Positions 1 through 8,793 are shown, counted from the stretch's first letter. The stretch is 37,458 bases of DNA from an uncultured Lachnospiraceae bacterium (GCA_948470905.1 CAOKQK010000030.1:1-37458); one strand, 5' to 3'. A program made the numbers and translations. The notes: generated from the letters alone by a model not told the origin.

Positions 1-49
1 ATCTACACTGGTACAGACACTCTTTCCCTACACGACGCTCTTCCGATCT
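1..49. other. Illumina P5 sequencing adapter (assembly contamination)
   Basis: These bases are synthetic. Positions 17-49 are the standard 33-base Illumina Read 1 primer ending CGCTCTTCCGATCT. Positions 1-8 (ATCTACAC) are the end of the P5 flow-cell segment and positions 9-16 (TGGTACAG) sit where the 8-base i5 index belongs. Genomic sequence begins at about base 50. Translated from the reverse strand, the adapter gives the tell-tale tail GRASCRERVSVPV on the sigma factor reading frame, which must not be taken as real protein. Confidence 0.98.
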
Positions 50-875
50 CAAAATGCTCCTCCACAAATTTCAGCTGCCCGTCAAATCTCCTGAGCTCAT
101 CTTCTTTCTTATAGATCAAAAAATCCGTATAATATTTGCCACCGTCAGTACACACCATAAGCTCGCCGTCCACAAGCCTGTCCACAATCGGCTCAATATA
201 CGCCGCCGGAATGCCGATCATCCTGGAGAGTTCCCCCATATACAGAGGCTTTCCATAGGCTAAGATCAACAGGTTCTGGGCGATCAGGTCGTCCTCCACC
301 AGGCTCATGGGCTCATTCTTTGCACCGGACGATCCGGCATAACTCAGATACAGTTTTCCAGGCAGATAATTATCCTTAACATCCATAGTATCAAGTCCTT
401 TCCTGACCTGATCCCGTCCCGCCGCAAGACGGCTTTTCACCGTCCCCACCGGGATCTGCAGCCTGCCCGCGATCTCCTCCACACTGTTTCCGCCAAAATA
501 ATACAGGATCAGCGCCTCCCTGGTGATGCGTGCAAGGTAGCTCACCTCCTGCCGGACCTTTGCATATTCTTCACTGCAGTCCATGATTCGGTCAGCTTCT
601 GCATCATCTCCCGGAATCTCCACACAATTATCAAGATTCACGATCACAGGTCTTCTGTACCTGCGCCGCAGAGAATCGTTGTATTTATGCATCAGCGTGT
701 TGGCAAGCCAGGTCTTGGGATGCTCAATGATTCCGCCCCGGCTGACAAAGGCAACCGCGGCAAGCATGGTCTCCGACACAAGCTCCTCCGCATCATAGCG
801 CGACTCACACCTGGAGGCGGCAAGACGGTTCAGGTCATCATAAAATTTTAAAATATCCTCTGTTTTCATTTCCAT
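50..875 (-). CDS. ECF-type RNA polymerase sigma factor with C-terminal extension, 3' end missing
   Basis: This is a sigma-70 family factor of the extracytoplasmic function group, which directs RNA polymerase to a dedicated promoter set. Residues about 10-75 carry region 2 (YDAEELVSETMLA, then HPKTWLANTL). Residues about 110-160 carry the region 4 helix-turn-helix (SVEEIAGRLQIPVGTVKSRL). Beyond it lie more than 100 residues absent from minimal ECF factors, with a winged-helix look (MGELSRMIGIPAAYIEPIVDRL). Such extended factors are familiar in Clostridia. The last genomic codon is the Phe at 53-51; everything after it is adapter, so the natural C-terminus is unknown. ATG at 875 has AAGG too close; the ATG at 869 is better spaced and may be the true start. 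No anti-sigma partner is visible because the contig ends here. Confidence 0.85.
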
Positions 876-1052
876 ACCTTCAGCACTTATGCGGATCTGT
901 CCGGACTTATCCGCCCTGTGCCCTTTGAAAAAGCGTAGAAGAAGCTCTCTGCCGGCTTCTCTGCTTCGGTTTTGAATCGATTCACCTATATAGTCGCCGT
1001 ATTGCGCCCCCGGTTCGGACTTTTTACTTTTTTTAATTGCCTGAGCCGTCTC

Positions 1053-1718
1053 TCATACACAGATCACCTGACAGGGTTTGATATCCGTACTTTCCGCCGG
1101 TATTTCTTCCACCATCTGGCACCTGAATCCCACTGCAACCGTGCGCAGCTGCAGCGCCTCCCTGCCTGCAAGATATCTGTCATAAAAGCCGCCCCCATAA
1201 CCGATACGGTTCCGAAGGCTGTCAAAAGCCGCCCCCGGCATCAGCACCAGCGTGCGCTCCGCCCTCTCCGCCGTACAGATATACCTTTCCGAATCACCGG
1301 CCGGCTCCAAAATCCCCCTGTAGCCCGCTTTCAGCCGATTTAAATCCTGTATCCTGAAAAATTCCATGAAATGTTCTTCTTCCATGAAATTTTCTTTTTC
1401 CATGGAATGTTCTTCTTCCTTGTGCTGCGAAGCTTCCTTTCCCCCTTGCAGCACCTTCGGCACATACACCTTTTTTCCGGCTCTCAACGCCTCCCTTATA
1501 ATTTCCCCGGTGTCGATCTCACTGCCATAGCTCACAAAGCACAGCAGCTCCTCCGCCCCGTAAAACCACTGATGCCCCAAAATCCTCTCCGTCAAAAGCA
1601 GTGCGCCCTTTCTGCGCTCCTCCCCGCTAAGGGCATCCCGCACCGCAAGCACCGCCTTCCTGAGAGCCTTCTTTTCGGCAAGGACTACATCGTTTCCAAG
1701 CATTTTCCCTATCTCCAT
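1053..1718 (-). CDS. 5-formyltetrahydrofolate cyclo-ligase with an 18-bp repeat insert
   Basis: The enzyme converts 5-formyl-THF to 5,10-methenyl-THF using ATP, salvaging one-carbon folate in the cytosol. Family hallmarks are an N-terminal Lys/Arg-rich helix (EKKALRKAVLAVRDAL), the VYVPKV strand, MEFFRI, GILEP, and the C-terminal nucleotide-binding motif RIGYGGGFYDRYL. The open frame runs upstream to 1928 inside proB, but the first ATG fitting the family is at 1718, with another at 1703 that has a GGAGATAGGG ribosome binding site. The product is about 216-221 residues, slightly long because of a charged insert (EEEHSM, EKENFM, EEEHFM) between the VYVPKV strand and MEFFRI. That insert is three 18-bp units. 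The gene follows proB by about 150 bp. Confidence 0.9.
   Translation of the reverse strand: MEIGKMLGNDVVLAEKKALRKAVLAVRDALSGEERRKGALLLTERILGHQWFYGAEELLCFVSYGSEIDTGEIIREALRAGKKVYVPKVLQGGKEASQHKEEEHSMEKENFMEEEHFMEFFRIQDLNRLKAGYRGILEPAGDSERYICTAERAERTLVLMPGAAFDSLRNRIGYGGGFYDRYLAGREALQLRTVAVGFRCQMVEEIPAESTDIKPCQVICV
1365..1418 (-). repeat. 18-bp in-frame repeat, three copies, in the cyclo-ligase gene
   Basis: Three adjacent 18-bp units lie at 1365-1382, 1383-1400 and 1401-1418. Read on the minus strand they approximate GAAGAAGNNCATTCCATG and encode EEEHSM, EKENFM and EEEHFM. The array abuts the conserved family motif MEFFRI. The same unit occurs in the PhoH, MFS and BofC-like genes of this window. 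Confidence 0.9.
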
Positions 1719-1872
1719 CTGCCACCCCGCAAACTCCTGTCCCCGATAAATCCCGTTCCCTTCCACGGCATTCCACCCATGCAGACATGACCATTTTCCC
1801 CGACAGTCCTGTGACCTTGTTTGTACCGCTCCCATTTTCCTCATTGTCAGCCTGGAAAACAGCCCAAGCGGC

Positions 1873-2742
1873 TCACGCTTTATGTAAGCTTCCCACAAAC
1901 ACAGGCAGGTCAAATCTCTCGTCCTCATGGGCTACAAAGAGGGTGCCTTCATTTTCCCCGTCCAGTATCCTGTGCAGCACTCCGATATCCCTGCTGTTTG
2001 CAATGATCATATCCACGTTGGATTTGGTTGCAATCTGCGCCGCCACCAGCTTGGTGTTCATACCTCCCGTTCCCACGCTGCTGCCGGTGGTTCCCTTCCC
2101 CATCTCCAGCAGCTCGTCCGTAAGCTCATCCACCTGCCCAATAAACTCCGCATCCGGATTCCTTCTGGGATCGTCCGTATAAAGCCCGTCGATATCCGAC
2201 AGCAGGATCAGCAGATCCGCATCCACCAGTGCCGCCACGATGGCGGACAGGGTATCGTTGTCTCCGATCTCTATCTCATAGGTTGCCACTGTGTCATTTT
2301 CATTGACAATGGGAATTGCCCCCAGTTTCAAAAGTTCGGAGAAGGTATTGTGGGCATTGTAGCGGTTCAGATTGTCCAGGATCGTGTTCTTCGTCATCAA
2401 AATCTGCGCCGCCACCTGATTATATTCCGCAAAAATTTTCTGGTAAGTCATCATCAGCCTGGCCTGCCCTACCGCAGAACACGCCTGCTTAACCGCCAGG
2501 GACTCCACCCTGCTGTCTACGCGCACATCCTTCATATTGAGGGCATTTTTGCCCGCCGCAATGGCGCCGGAGGTCACAAGGATCACCTCCCTGCCCTGGT
2601 TCCGGATGTTGCTCAGCTCCCTCACCAGCCTCTCCATACGGATGTAATCCATGTCCCCTGTCTCCCTGTGGGTCAGGGAAGAAGACCCTATTTTGACCAC
2701 AATTCTCTTTTTATCCCTCATTTGTTCCCGTAAATGATTCAT
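1873..2742 (-). CDS. proB: Glutamate 5-kinase (proline biosynthesis), PUA-less form
   Basis: It phosphorylates glutamate to gamma-glutamyl phosphate, the first step of proline synthesis. The amino-acid kinase fold is evident: IVVKIGSSSLT near the N-terminus, VTSGAIAAGKNAL, the substrate segment VNENDTVAT, LLSDIDGLYTDDPR, and GTGGMNTKLVAAQIA near the C-terminus. At 289 residues it lacks the C-terminal PUA domain of the E. coli type, as is common in Clostridia. The ATG at 2742 has CAGGAG six bases upstream. The usual partner proA is not next to it; the next gene downstream is 5-formyl-THF cyclo-ligase. Confidence 0.95.
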   Translation of the reverse strand: MNHLREQMRDKKRIVVKIGSSSLTHRETGDMDYIRMERLVRELSNIRNQGREVILVTSGAIAAGKNALNMKDVRVDSRVESLAVKQACSAVGQARLMMTYQKIFAEYNQVAAQILMTKNTILDNLNRYNAHNTFSELLKLGAIPIVNENDTVATYEIEIGDNDTLSAIVAALVDADLLILLSDIDGLYTDDPRRNPDAEFIGQVDELTDELLEMGKGTTGSSVGTGGMNTKLVAAQIATKSNVDMIIANSRDIGVLHRILDGENEGTLFVAHEDERFDLPVFVGSLHKA

Positions 2743-2810
2743 ATCCCGCTCCTGTCACATTGTATCGAAAGTGAATAATAACCCATATCCCCTTAAAGTG
2801 CAGCCCGCCT

Positions 2811-4730
2811 TTATAAAAAAGGCTCATACTCCGCCGCAATGGCCTCAGCCACCCGGATTCCGTCCATAGCCGCAGAAGTGATCCCCCCGGCATAGCCTGC
2901 GCCCTCGCCGCAGGGATACAGCCCCTGCACCATGGACTGCAGCGTCCCATCCCTGCATATCCGGACAGGTGAGGAAGTCCTGCTCTCCACGCCCAGCACT
3001 ATGGCATCCGGCCTGTCAAAGCCTCTGATCTGCCTGCCAAAAGCTGCCATGCCGTCCACAAATGCCTGGTTGCACGCCGGAGGCAGGATTGTGCTCACAT
3101 CCGCCCACTGGCACAGCCCCCTGCACTGAGGGACAATGACGCTGTCAGGCATGGGATCTCCCGCAGACTCCGTATCTTTGGGAGACGCACCCTCCACGCA
3201 TTCCTTAAAATCCCCATACCTCTGCATGGGGATCCTGCCCCCGCAGAGATCATATGCCCTTTTTTCCAGAAGCCTCTGAAACGCAATCCCTGCAAGGGGA
3301 TGATTCATCCCGTCCTCTGTTCCAAAGTCTTCTGGCGTCACTGCCACGATGACGGCGCTGTTGGCATTCTGCCCGTCCCTTCCGCTGTAGCTCATGCCGT
3401 TTACTGCTGTCATCCCCGGCTCCGATGATGCGTTGACCACATAACCGCCGGGGCACATGCAGAAGGAGTAGACAGCCCGGCCGTTTCGTCCCCTGGCCGT
3501 CACCTTGTACGCCGCAGCCCCCAGCTCGCCCGGCTCCCGCATTCCGTACTGGCTCTCGTTGATCATGGACTGGGGATGCTGCACCCGAAGCCCTACCGCG
3601 AAGGCTTTCGCCTCCATGGGAACCCCGTGCCCATGCAGCATCTGAAAGGTATCCCTTGCGCTGTGTCCCACGGCAAGCACCAGCTGCCCGCAGCGTATCC
3701 GTTCCTTTCCATTGATGACCACCCCCGTCACCCTCTTTTTCTGATGCCTTGAAGTCTCCAGGACTGATCCCCTGTTCACACCGCCTCCCGGACCATCCCC
3801 CGGATTCAACACATCTTCCGGCTCCAAGCCGCCTTCCAGATCCAAGCTCGGTTCCAAGCCACTTTCCGAATCCAACCCCCGATTCAAGACACTTTCCGGA
3901 TTCGATCCCGAATCCAAGCCGCCTCCCGGACCATCCCCCGGATTCAAACCACTTTCCGAATCCAAACCCGGCTCCAAGCCATTTCCTGTATCCTCCGATT
4001 CAGTATCAGCATCCTCCAGGCAGATGTCCGTGACCTGGCTCTCAAAACGCACTTCCCCTCCCAGACGGAGGATCTCCTCCCTCATCCGCCTGACCACGTC
4101 ACACAGCACATCCGTGCCAATATGAGGCTTTGCGTCATAACAGATACTTTTATCCGCCCCAAATCTTACGAATGTCTCCAGCACCGCCCCATTTCTGCCA
4201 TCCCTGTCCTTTACCAGAGTATTCAGCTTACCGTCGGAGAAAGTCCCCGCACCTCCCTCGCCAAACTGTACATTGGATGCCGGATCCAGTTTTCCTGTCT
4301 CCCAGAAAGCCTCCACATCCCTCTGGCGTTCCTCCACACATTTTCCCCTTTCCAGCAAAATGGGCTTATAGCCATGGAGTGCAAGAAAATAGCCACAGAA
4401 CAAGCCTGCGGGGCCCATGCCTGCTATGACTGTGGGAAATTTCTGCTTTCGTGTGCCGGGGGTTGGAAAAGAATAAGCCACTGTGTCCGACCTGCTTACA
4501 AGATTTTCTTTCCCCTGAAATCTGCGGAGTACCCTGTTCTCATTTCTGACCTCCGCATCCACGGAGCAGCTGTAATAAATCTCCGGCTTCTTTCTGGCGT
4601 CAATGGACTGACGGACGATTTTCACAGACAGCACCTCCCGTACAGGCACCCCCAGGATCTCCGCCGTCTTTTTCTTAAGCTGCTCCGGATCATTCCTGGT
4701 TTTCAGCTTCACCTGATTGACTCGCAACAT
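2811..4730 (-). CDS. COG2509-type FAD-dependent oxidoreductase with a large repetitive insert
   Basis: A flavoprotein of the uncharacterised COG2509 family; its substrate is unknown. Residues 1-90 form the family's N-terminal domain (LRVNQVKLKTRNDPEQLKKK). The FAD Rossmann motif follows (VIAGMGPAGLFCGYFLALHG), then NVQFGEGGAGTFSDGKLNT. A second FAD contact is GEGAGYAGGITSAAMDGI near the C-terminus. Residues about 237-330 are a low-complexity insert rich in Gly, Asp, Ser, Glu and Pro, with imperfect repeats of the GLDSESGL and NPGDGPGGG kind. This makes the protein 639 residues, roughly 90 more than I expect for the family. The ATG at 4730 has an AGGGA ribosome binding site. It lies between an HI0933-type flavoprotein gene and proB on the same strand. 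Confidence 0.88.
   Translation of the reverse strand: MLRVNQVKLKTRNDPEQLKKKTAEILGVPVREVLSVKIVRQSIDARKKPEIYYSCSVDAEVRNENRVLRRFQGKENLVSRSDTVAYSFPTPGTRKQKFPTVIAGMGPAGLFCGYFLALHGYKPILLERGKCVEERQRDVEAFWETGKLDPASNVQFGEGGAGTFSDGKLNTLVKDRDGRNGAVLETFVRFGADKSICYDAKPHIGTDVLCDVVRRMREEILRLGGEVRFESQVTDICLEDADTESEDTGNGLEPGLDSESGLNPGDGPGGGLDSGSNPESVLNRGLDSESGLEPSLDLEGGLEPEDVLNPGDGPGGGVNRGSVLETSRHQKKRVTGVVINGKERIRCGQLVLAVGHSARDTFQMLHGHGVPMEAKAFAVGLRVQHPQSMINESQYGMREPGELGAAAYKVTARGRNGRAVYSFCMCPGGYVVNASSEPGMTAVNGMSYSGRDGQNANSAVIVAVTPEDFGTEDGMNHPLAGIAFQRLLEKRAYDLCGGRIPMQRYGDFKECVEGASPKDTESAGDPMPDSVIVPQCRGLCQWADVSTILPPACNQAFVDGMAAFGRQIRGFDRPDAIVLGVESRTSSPVRICRDGTLQSMVQGLYPCGEGAGYAGGITSAAMDGIRVAEAIAAEYEPFL
3749..4033 (-). 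repeat. Degenerate in-frame repeat region inside the COG2509 flavoprotein gene
   Basis: The stretch is built from variants of a Gly-Leu-(Asp/Glu/Asn)-(Pro/Ser) unit. An exact 29-bp direct repeat begins at 3781 and again at 3919, 138 bp (46 codons) apart. The reading frame is preserved throughout on the minus strand. The opposite strand is also open (a Pro/His/Ser-rich frame), but that is a by-product of the repeats. Confidence 0.8.
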
Positions 4731-4872
4731 CTATGTATTCCCTGCCTTTCCAATCCTCACACGCGGTTCCATTCTGCCCCCTACACACCACATTGCTTCG
4801 CCTCCGCGGCACGTCGGAGGCTTCCGGGCTGTTCTGCCCTGCGCTGATACCTGCCCTCTGTCCGGCCCGGCA
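4731..4872 (-). other. Intergenic spacer with a GC-rich hairpin
   Basis: This 142-bp gap separates the HI0933-type and COG2509-type flavoprotein genes. It contains a perfect 7-bp inverted repeat, GCCTCCG at 4800-4806 and CGGAGGC at 4815-4821, with an 8-base loop. No T-run follows on the minus strand, so it is not a clear terminator. The short open frames here are not convincing genes. Confidence 0.5.
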
Positions 4873-6099
4873 TCACCCTCTGCCTGCCGCCGCTGTCCCG
4901 GCAATGTATCCGCTGCTCCAGGCCCACTGCAGATTGTACCCTCCGCACCTGCCGTCCACATCCAGAATCTCCCCGGCAAAATAAACGCCCGGCAGCTTTA
5001 TGGATTCCAGATCCTCCGTCACCTCCGTAAGAGGGATACCCCCTGCGCAGACCTGCGCATTGTCATAGCCGCTGTGTGCTGTCACATGTACGGTAAACCG
5101 TCTGCACAGGGCAAAGACCTGCCTAATCTTCTCCCTGTCCGCCGTCTCCATATCCTCTGTGGCTTTTAGTCCCGCCAGTCTGATAAAAAGCAGCATCAGC
5201 TTCTTGTTGAGCATTCCTGCAAAAAATTCCTCCACCGTCCGCTGTCCCTGCAAAAGCAGCCTGCTTATGTATAACTGTTCATAATCTTCGGGCGTGTAAT
5301 CCGGCAGGAAATCAATGGCAATCTCTATCTCCTTTTCCCTTAAAAGCCTGTAATTGACCTGACGGCTCATTTGAAATACCGGTATCCCGGAGATGCCATA
5401 ATCCGTAAGCTGCAGCTCGCCGCGCTCCCTTATCCTGCATTCCCCAGCCTCCACAAGCTCAAGCTGTGCCTCCGCCCGAACCCCGGAAACAGATTTCAAA
5501 AAAGGCTCCCGACACTTGAGCTGCACCAGCGCAGGCACCGTAGGGATCAGGCTGTGCCCCAGCTGCTGTGCCAGCAGATAACCGCTGCCGTCTGAGCCCA
5601 TCTTCGGCGCCGCCCTTCCGCCTGCGGCAAGGATGACCCTGTCAAAGACAAAGCTCTTTCCTCCTCCCTGCACCTGCAGGCCAGCCGTCCGCTCATCCCC
5701 CGTTATCCGCTCCACATGGCAGCCCGTGACAACGTCTATCCCTGCAGACGCCGCCTCAAAACGAAGCACATCCAGCACGGAGGATGCCTGCTCGCTGGCC
5801 GGATAAAGATAACCATTTTTGCTCTTGATCAATAGCCCGATACTCCGGAAGAAAAGAACCATATCGTCCACAGAAAAACGCTGAAAGCACTTTTCCAGAA
5901 ATTCCGGTTCCCCGGTGTAATATCCTTCTGGATCAAGTCTTTCATTTCCCAGATTGCACTTCCCATTGCCGGTGGACAGGATCTTTTTGCCAAGCCTGTC
6001 GTTGGCCTCCAAAATAGTCACCCTTGCTCCCTGCCCGGCTGCGGATATCGCTGCCATCATTCCTGCGGCGCCTCCGCCGATCACTCCTATCGTCCTCAT
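4873..6099 (-). CDS. HI0933/YhiN-family FAD-dependent oxidoreductase
   Basis: A flavoprotein of the HI0933 (YhiN, BaiN-like) family; members reduce unsaturated substrates or have unknown roles. The N-terminal FAD motif is IGVIGGGAAGMMAAISAAG, followed by LEANDRLGKKILSTGNGKCNLGN, a family signature. The C-terminal signature GVYFAGEILDVDGRCGGYNLQWAWSSG is intact. The length of 408 residues is typical. The ATG at 6099 has AGGAGACAGG directly upstream. It is transcribed toward a second, unrelated FAD protein 142 bp downstream. The physiological substrate cannot be read from the sequence. Confidence 0.92.
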   Translation of the reverse strand: MRTIGVIGGGAAGMMAAISAAGQGARVTILEANDRLGKKILSTGNGKCNLGNERLDPEGYYTGEPEFLEKCFQRFSVDDMVLFFRSIGLLIKSKNGYLYPASEQASSVLDVLRFEAASAGIDVVTGCHVERITGDERTAGLQVQGGGKSFVFDRVILAAGGRAAPKMGSDGSGYLLAQQLGHSLIPTVPALVQLKCREPFLKSVSGVRAEAQLELVEAGECRIRERGELQLTDYGISGIPVFQMSRQVNYRLLREKEIEIAIDFLPDYTPEDYEQLYISRLLLQGQRTVEEFFAGMLNKKLMLLFIRLAGLKATEDMETADREKIRQVFALCRRFTVHVTAHSGYDNAQVCAGGIPLTEVTEDLESIKLPGVYFAGEILDVDGRCGGYNLQWAWSSGYIAGTAAAGRG

Positions 6100-6277
6100 C
6101 CTGTCTCCTGTCCAAGCCTGTTTCCGGCTCTGTCCAATCTCATAACACCCAAGCTGACGGGGTATCCATCCTGCAGCGCAGCAGAGCGCAATGCGTCCAA
6201 AGGGCGCTGTGGGCTTCCCCCTGTGCCGCCGGCGCAGGAGGCGTCCGCAAAGCGTCCGGCGGCTGCACCGCTAATCT
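6100..6277 (-). other. GC-rich spacer with an 8-bp stem hairpin
   Basis: Between the BofC-like and HI0933-type genes lie 178 bp of GC-rich sequence. GCCGCCGG at 6225-6232 pairs perfectly with CCGGCGGC at 6256-6263. No run of T follows on either strand, so an attenuator or structured leader for the flavoprotein gene is possible but unproven. Confidence 0.4.
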
Positions 6278-6991
6278 TTAGCTGGAATATGTCTCCAGGA
6301 AATCGTAAAGAGCCTCCTGGTCCTCCACCCACATCATCTGCATGATCTCCTGCTGCAGTTCTTCCGGCAGCATGTCCACACGGATATCCGTCTCTATATA
6401 GACAGTCTGCCTGTCCTCCAGGTAGACCCATACCTTGTTGTCATATGCGGCGAGATAAAAACTCGCGCTGGGCTGGATATACTTGTAGTTCATCCGCACC
6501 ACCACCCGTTCCCTGGAAAAGGAGACTACCTCCAGCCCCACAAAGCCTCGCTGCTGCTCAGAAAGCGGCGGAAACGCCTCATAGATATCCATCACCGTCA
6601 GAAACTGTTCCCTGTTCATACCAATATACTTTTGGGGCAGACGCCTGACAATCTCCTGCTCCGAGTTGTCCAGTATATTGGTTTCTTTTAAAATATAATC
6701 CGTGTCCACGCAGAGAGTCTCGGAATTTGCCAGAACCTCCTTTGCATCCCCGCCCTCCGTCTCTCCGGCCACGCCATAGTCCGTGGGCACATCCAACTGC
6801 TCCAGGGGCTCCGTCATATCCTGCTCCTGCCATCCGCCCGGTTCTGTAATAGAACGGTTCTCATTGGAATGTTCTTCCATGCCCTGCTCCGGGTAAAAAA
6901 AATGCGTGGACTGCACCCCTGCATAAAACCCAACCGCCAGCATTACAAGCGGATATATGAAAAATAAGCTGATACGTTTTACAATCCTCAT
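6278..6991 (-). CDS. Membrane-anchored protein with a BofC-like C-terminal region
   Basis: One hydrophobic segment near the N-terminus (ISLFFIYPLVMLAVGFYAG) suggests a membrane anchor with the rest outside. An acidic linker follows. The C-terminal part (about residues 110-237) has NREQFLTVMDIYEAFPPLSEQQRG and then YDNKVWVYLEDRQTVYIETDI, LPEELQQEI and a final LYDFLETYSS. This resembles the C-terminal domain of BofC, which in Bacillus restrains the SpoIVB protease during sporulation. The match is from memory of the family pattern and is moderate. The frame opens at a TTG (7009), but the ATG at 6991 with GAGGG upstream is the better start. The linker holds a short form of the 18-bp repeat (MEEHSNE) at about 6862-6879. 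Confidence 0.55.
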   Translation of the reverse strand: MRIVKRISLFFIYPLVMLAVGFYAGVQSTHFFYPEQGMEEHSNENRSITEPGGWQEQDMTEPLEQLDVPTDYGVAGETEGGDAKEVLANSETLCVDTDYILKETNILDNSEQEIVRRLPQKYIGMNREQFLTVMDIYEAFPPLSEQQRGFVGLEVVSFSRERVVVRMNYKYIQPSASFYLAAYDNKVWVYLEDRQTVYIETDIRVDMLPEELQQEIMQMMWVEDQEALYDFLETYSS

Positions 6992-7097
6992 ACGCGGCCC
7001 TCGCACCAATAATATGGGCTGTCGTCCGGCGCCACTGCCAAACGGTTACTGCCCTCGCAATCAGTATCAGCTATTTTCCAAAATTTATACAATTTTT

Positions 7098-7125
7098 ACA
7101 ATAGAATTCAGGTAATAAACTTCAA
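7098..7125 (-). promoter_or_regulatory. Possible promoter for the BofC-like gene
   Basis: In the 194-bp AT-rich gap upstream of the BofC-like gene, the minus strand reads TTGAAG (7125-7120), a 16-bp spacer, then TATTGT (7103-7098). The match to the vegetative consensus is partial. The gap suggests the gene is not simply part of the flippase transcript. Confidence 0.35.
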
Positions 7126-7185
7126 TCTTTGATCCCCGCACCCGATGAGCCGGAGTCTGCCAAAACCCCGGCAATGCCGCAAAGG

Positions 7186-8793
7186 TCAATATACACGCAG
7201 CATCTGTCCCAGCATGCCCAAGGTCTTCCCGCCCGGAATAAACTCCAGCTCCTGTTCCCTGAAATTACGTGTCAGCAGCAATAGTATCCAGTAAACCAGG
7301 GCAGAGATCACAAGCAGTATGAGCAATGTCACCAGGCTGCCGAGATGGGGCGCAAATACCCCCTCCAAAAAGACGCCCGCCAGGCCTGCTGCAAAACCTG
7401 CGATCAGCGGCATGACCAGGAGCCTAAGCCAGTCAATCCTCATACGCAGCTGTCTGTACAGAAACATCCCCATCAGCACGCAGACGATACCGCCTGAGAT
7501 AAGGCTGCTGTATACCAGCGCCAGAATGCCGAGCCTGCCAAGGTTCAGCAGCACTGCCGCAGAAATCATAAACAGCACATTGCCCAGCACATAGACACCT
7601 ATCACAAGATACTTCCTGCCCAGCGCTGTCAATATCCTTGCAAAATATCCCGACAGTACCGCCGTCAGGATCACCGCAGAGCCTCCCCGGAACATTCCCA
7701 GGGCAATATCGCCGCTGTCCCGGCACAGCAGCCCTGCAAACTGTTCTCCCATCACTGCCACAAAAACTGCGGCAAAAATGCCGTTCACAAAGCACACATG
7801 TACACCGCTCTGAAAAGCTGTCCTGGCAAAGCGCTGTTCCTCTTTTTTCATCGCCGCAAACCCTTTTCCAATCACCGGCAACACCGTCATTGTCACAAGA
7901 GCCGCCCAGATACCGCATACCACCAGGTATTTCCCCATATATATGCCGTATTCCATGGCTGCCACATCTTCTTCCTGCACAGACTTTCCGTAAAAAAGCC
8001 ACCCCAGAGGGAGAGGCATAAATGCGAACAGCCCCGTCACGATCTCACTCCACCTGCTCCCCCACAGACAGCGCAGGCAGTCCATGGAAGAATCCGTGGT
8101 CCTCATGCCGCTCTCCGGTTTCGACCTCCTTATCCTGCGGCTGTTGCCCTTATACAAAAGGAACAAAAAAAGAAGTATGAAAACCTCCGCCGCTGTAACT
8201 GCCGCCGCAATCCCGACACCACTGTACATTGCCACGAAATTATGCTGTTTCAGCAGTTCGCTTACCTGCCCTCCATACTTCTGCAGGCCGCCTGCAAAGA
8301 GATATCCAAAACCCATTATAAAAAGCTGTCGCAGAATTCCTGTCATTGCAGTGGGAAGCTCTGAGCCCTCCCCCTGAAAATATCCCAGCAGCACAGACGA
8401 GACACTGCGCAGGAATATTGCCGGCGCCAGCACCATGAGGATCAGCGTGCTGTAGCGCACCTTGAACACAAGCTCCGCCGCCGGCTGTGCCGCGGCCAGG
8501 AGCAGGATGCTTCCTGCTCCTCCCGCCACAGCCTGAAAAACCAAAGTGAAGCTTCTCATCTTCTCTGCATTTTTATACTGTCCCTTATTGTTCCTGTTCC
8601 GCAGCAGCCTGCCCAGGGAATCCGTCAGCCCGCCTCCCACCGGCATCCACACAAGCAGGAACATCTCATATGCCACCACCACATAGGTGATCCCGTTGTT
8701 TCCCGTCAGATTTCCCATCACAGCCAACGTGATCCATGTGAGTATCTCCGCAAGCGATTCCGCCTGCCTTCTCTTTACCTCTGCACGATTCAT
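7186..8793 (-). CDS. SpoVB-like polysaccharide/lipid flippase (MOP superfamily)
   Basis: A polytopic membrane protein of about 535 residues with some 14 predicted hydrophobic segments, belonging to the multidrug/oligosaccharidyl-lipid/polysaccharide (MOP) group that includes SpoVB and MurJ. These move undecaprenyl-linked saccharides or similar lipids across the membrane. The N-terminal ILTWITLAVMGNLTGNNGITYV..MFLLVWMPVGGGL and the C-terminal EFIPGGKTLGMLGQML are characteristic. The frame opens at a TTG (8817) directly after the ybeY stop; the ATG at 8793 with AGAGGA upstream is preferred. It follows ybeY by 24 bp and is probably co-transcribed with it. Substrate unknown. Confidence 0.85.
   Translation of the reverse strand: MNRAEVKRRQAESLAEILTWITLAVMGNLTGNNGITYVVVAYEMFLLVWMPVGGGLTDSLGRLLRNRNNKGQYKNAEKMRSFTLVFQAVAGGAGSILLLAAAQPAAELVFKVRYSTLILMVLAPAIFLRSVSSVLLGYFQGEGSELPTAMTGILRQLFIMGFGYLFAGGLQKYGGQVSELLKQHNFVAMYSGVGIAAAVTAAEVFILLFLFLLYKGNSRRIRRSKPESGMRTTDSSMDCLRCLWGSRWSEIVTGLFAFMPLPLGWLFYGKSVQEEDVAAMEYGIYMGKYLVVCGIWAALVTMTVLPVIGKGFAAMKKEEQRFARTAFQSGVHVCFVNGIFAAVFVAVMGEQFAGLLCRDSGDIALGMFRGGSAVILTAVLSGYFARILTALGRKYLVIGVYVLGNVLFMISAAVLLNLGRLGILALVYSSLISGGIVCVLMGMFLYRQLRMRIDWLRLLVMPLIAGFAAGLAGVFLEGVFAPHLGSLVTLLILLVISALVYWILLLLTRNFREQELEFIPGGKTLGMLGQMLRVY

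Noticed and set aside
1719-1872. proA remnant between proB and the cyclo-ligase
   Set aside because: The translated gap shows no recognisable gamma-glutamyl phosphate reductase motif.
3749-4033. Plus-strand Pro/His/Ser-rich open frame
   Set aside because: It is the antisense of the repeat insert in the COG2509 flavoprotein; the minus frame has conserved domains on both sides.
4731-4979. Short open frames upstream of the COG2509 gene
   Set aside because: They overlap the HI0933-type gene, have biased composition and no ribosome binding site.
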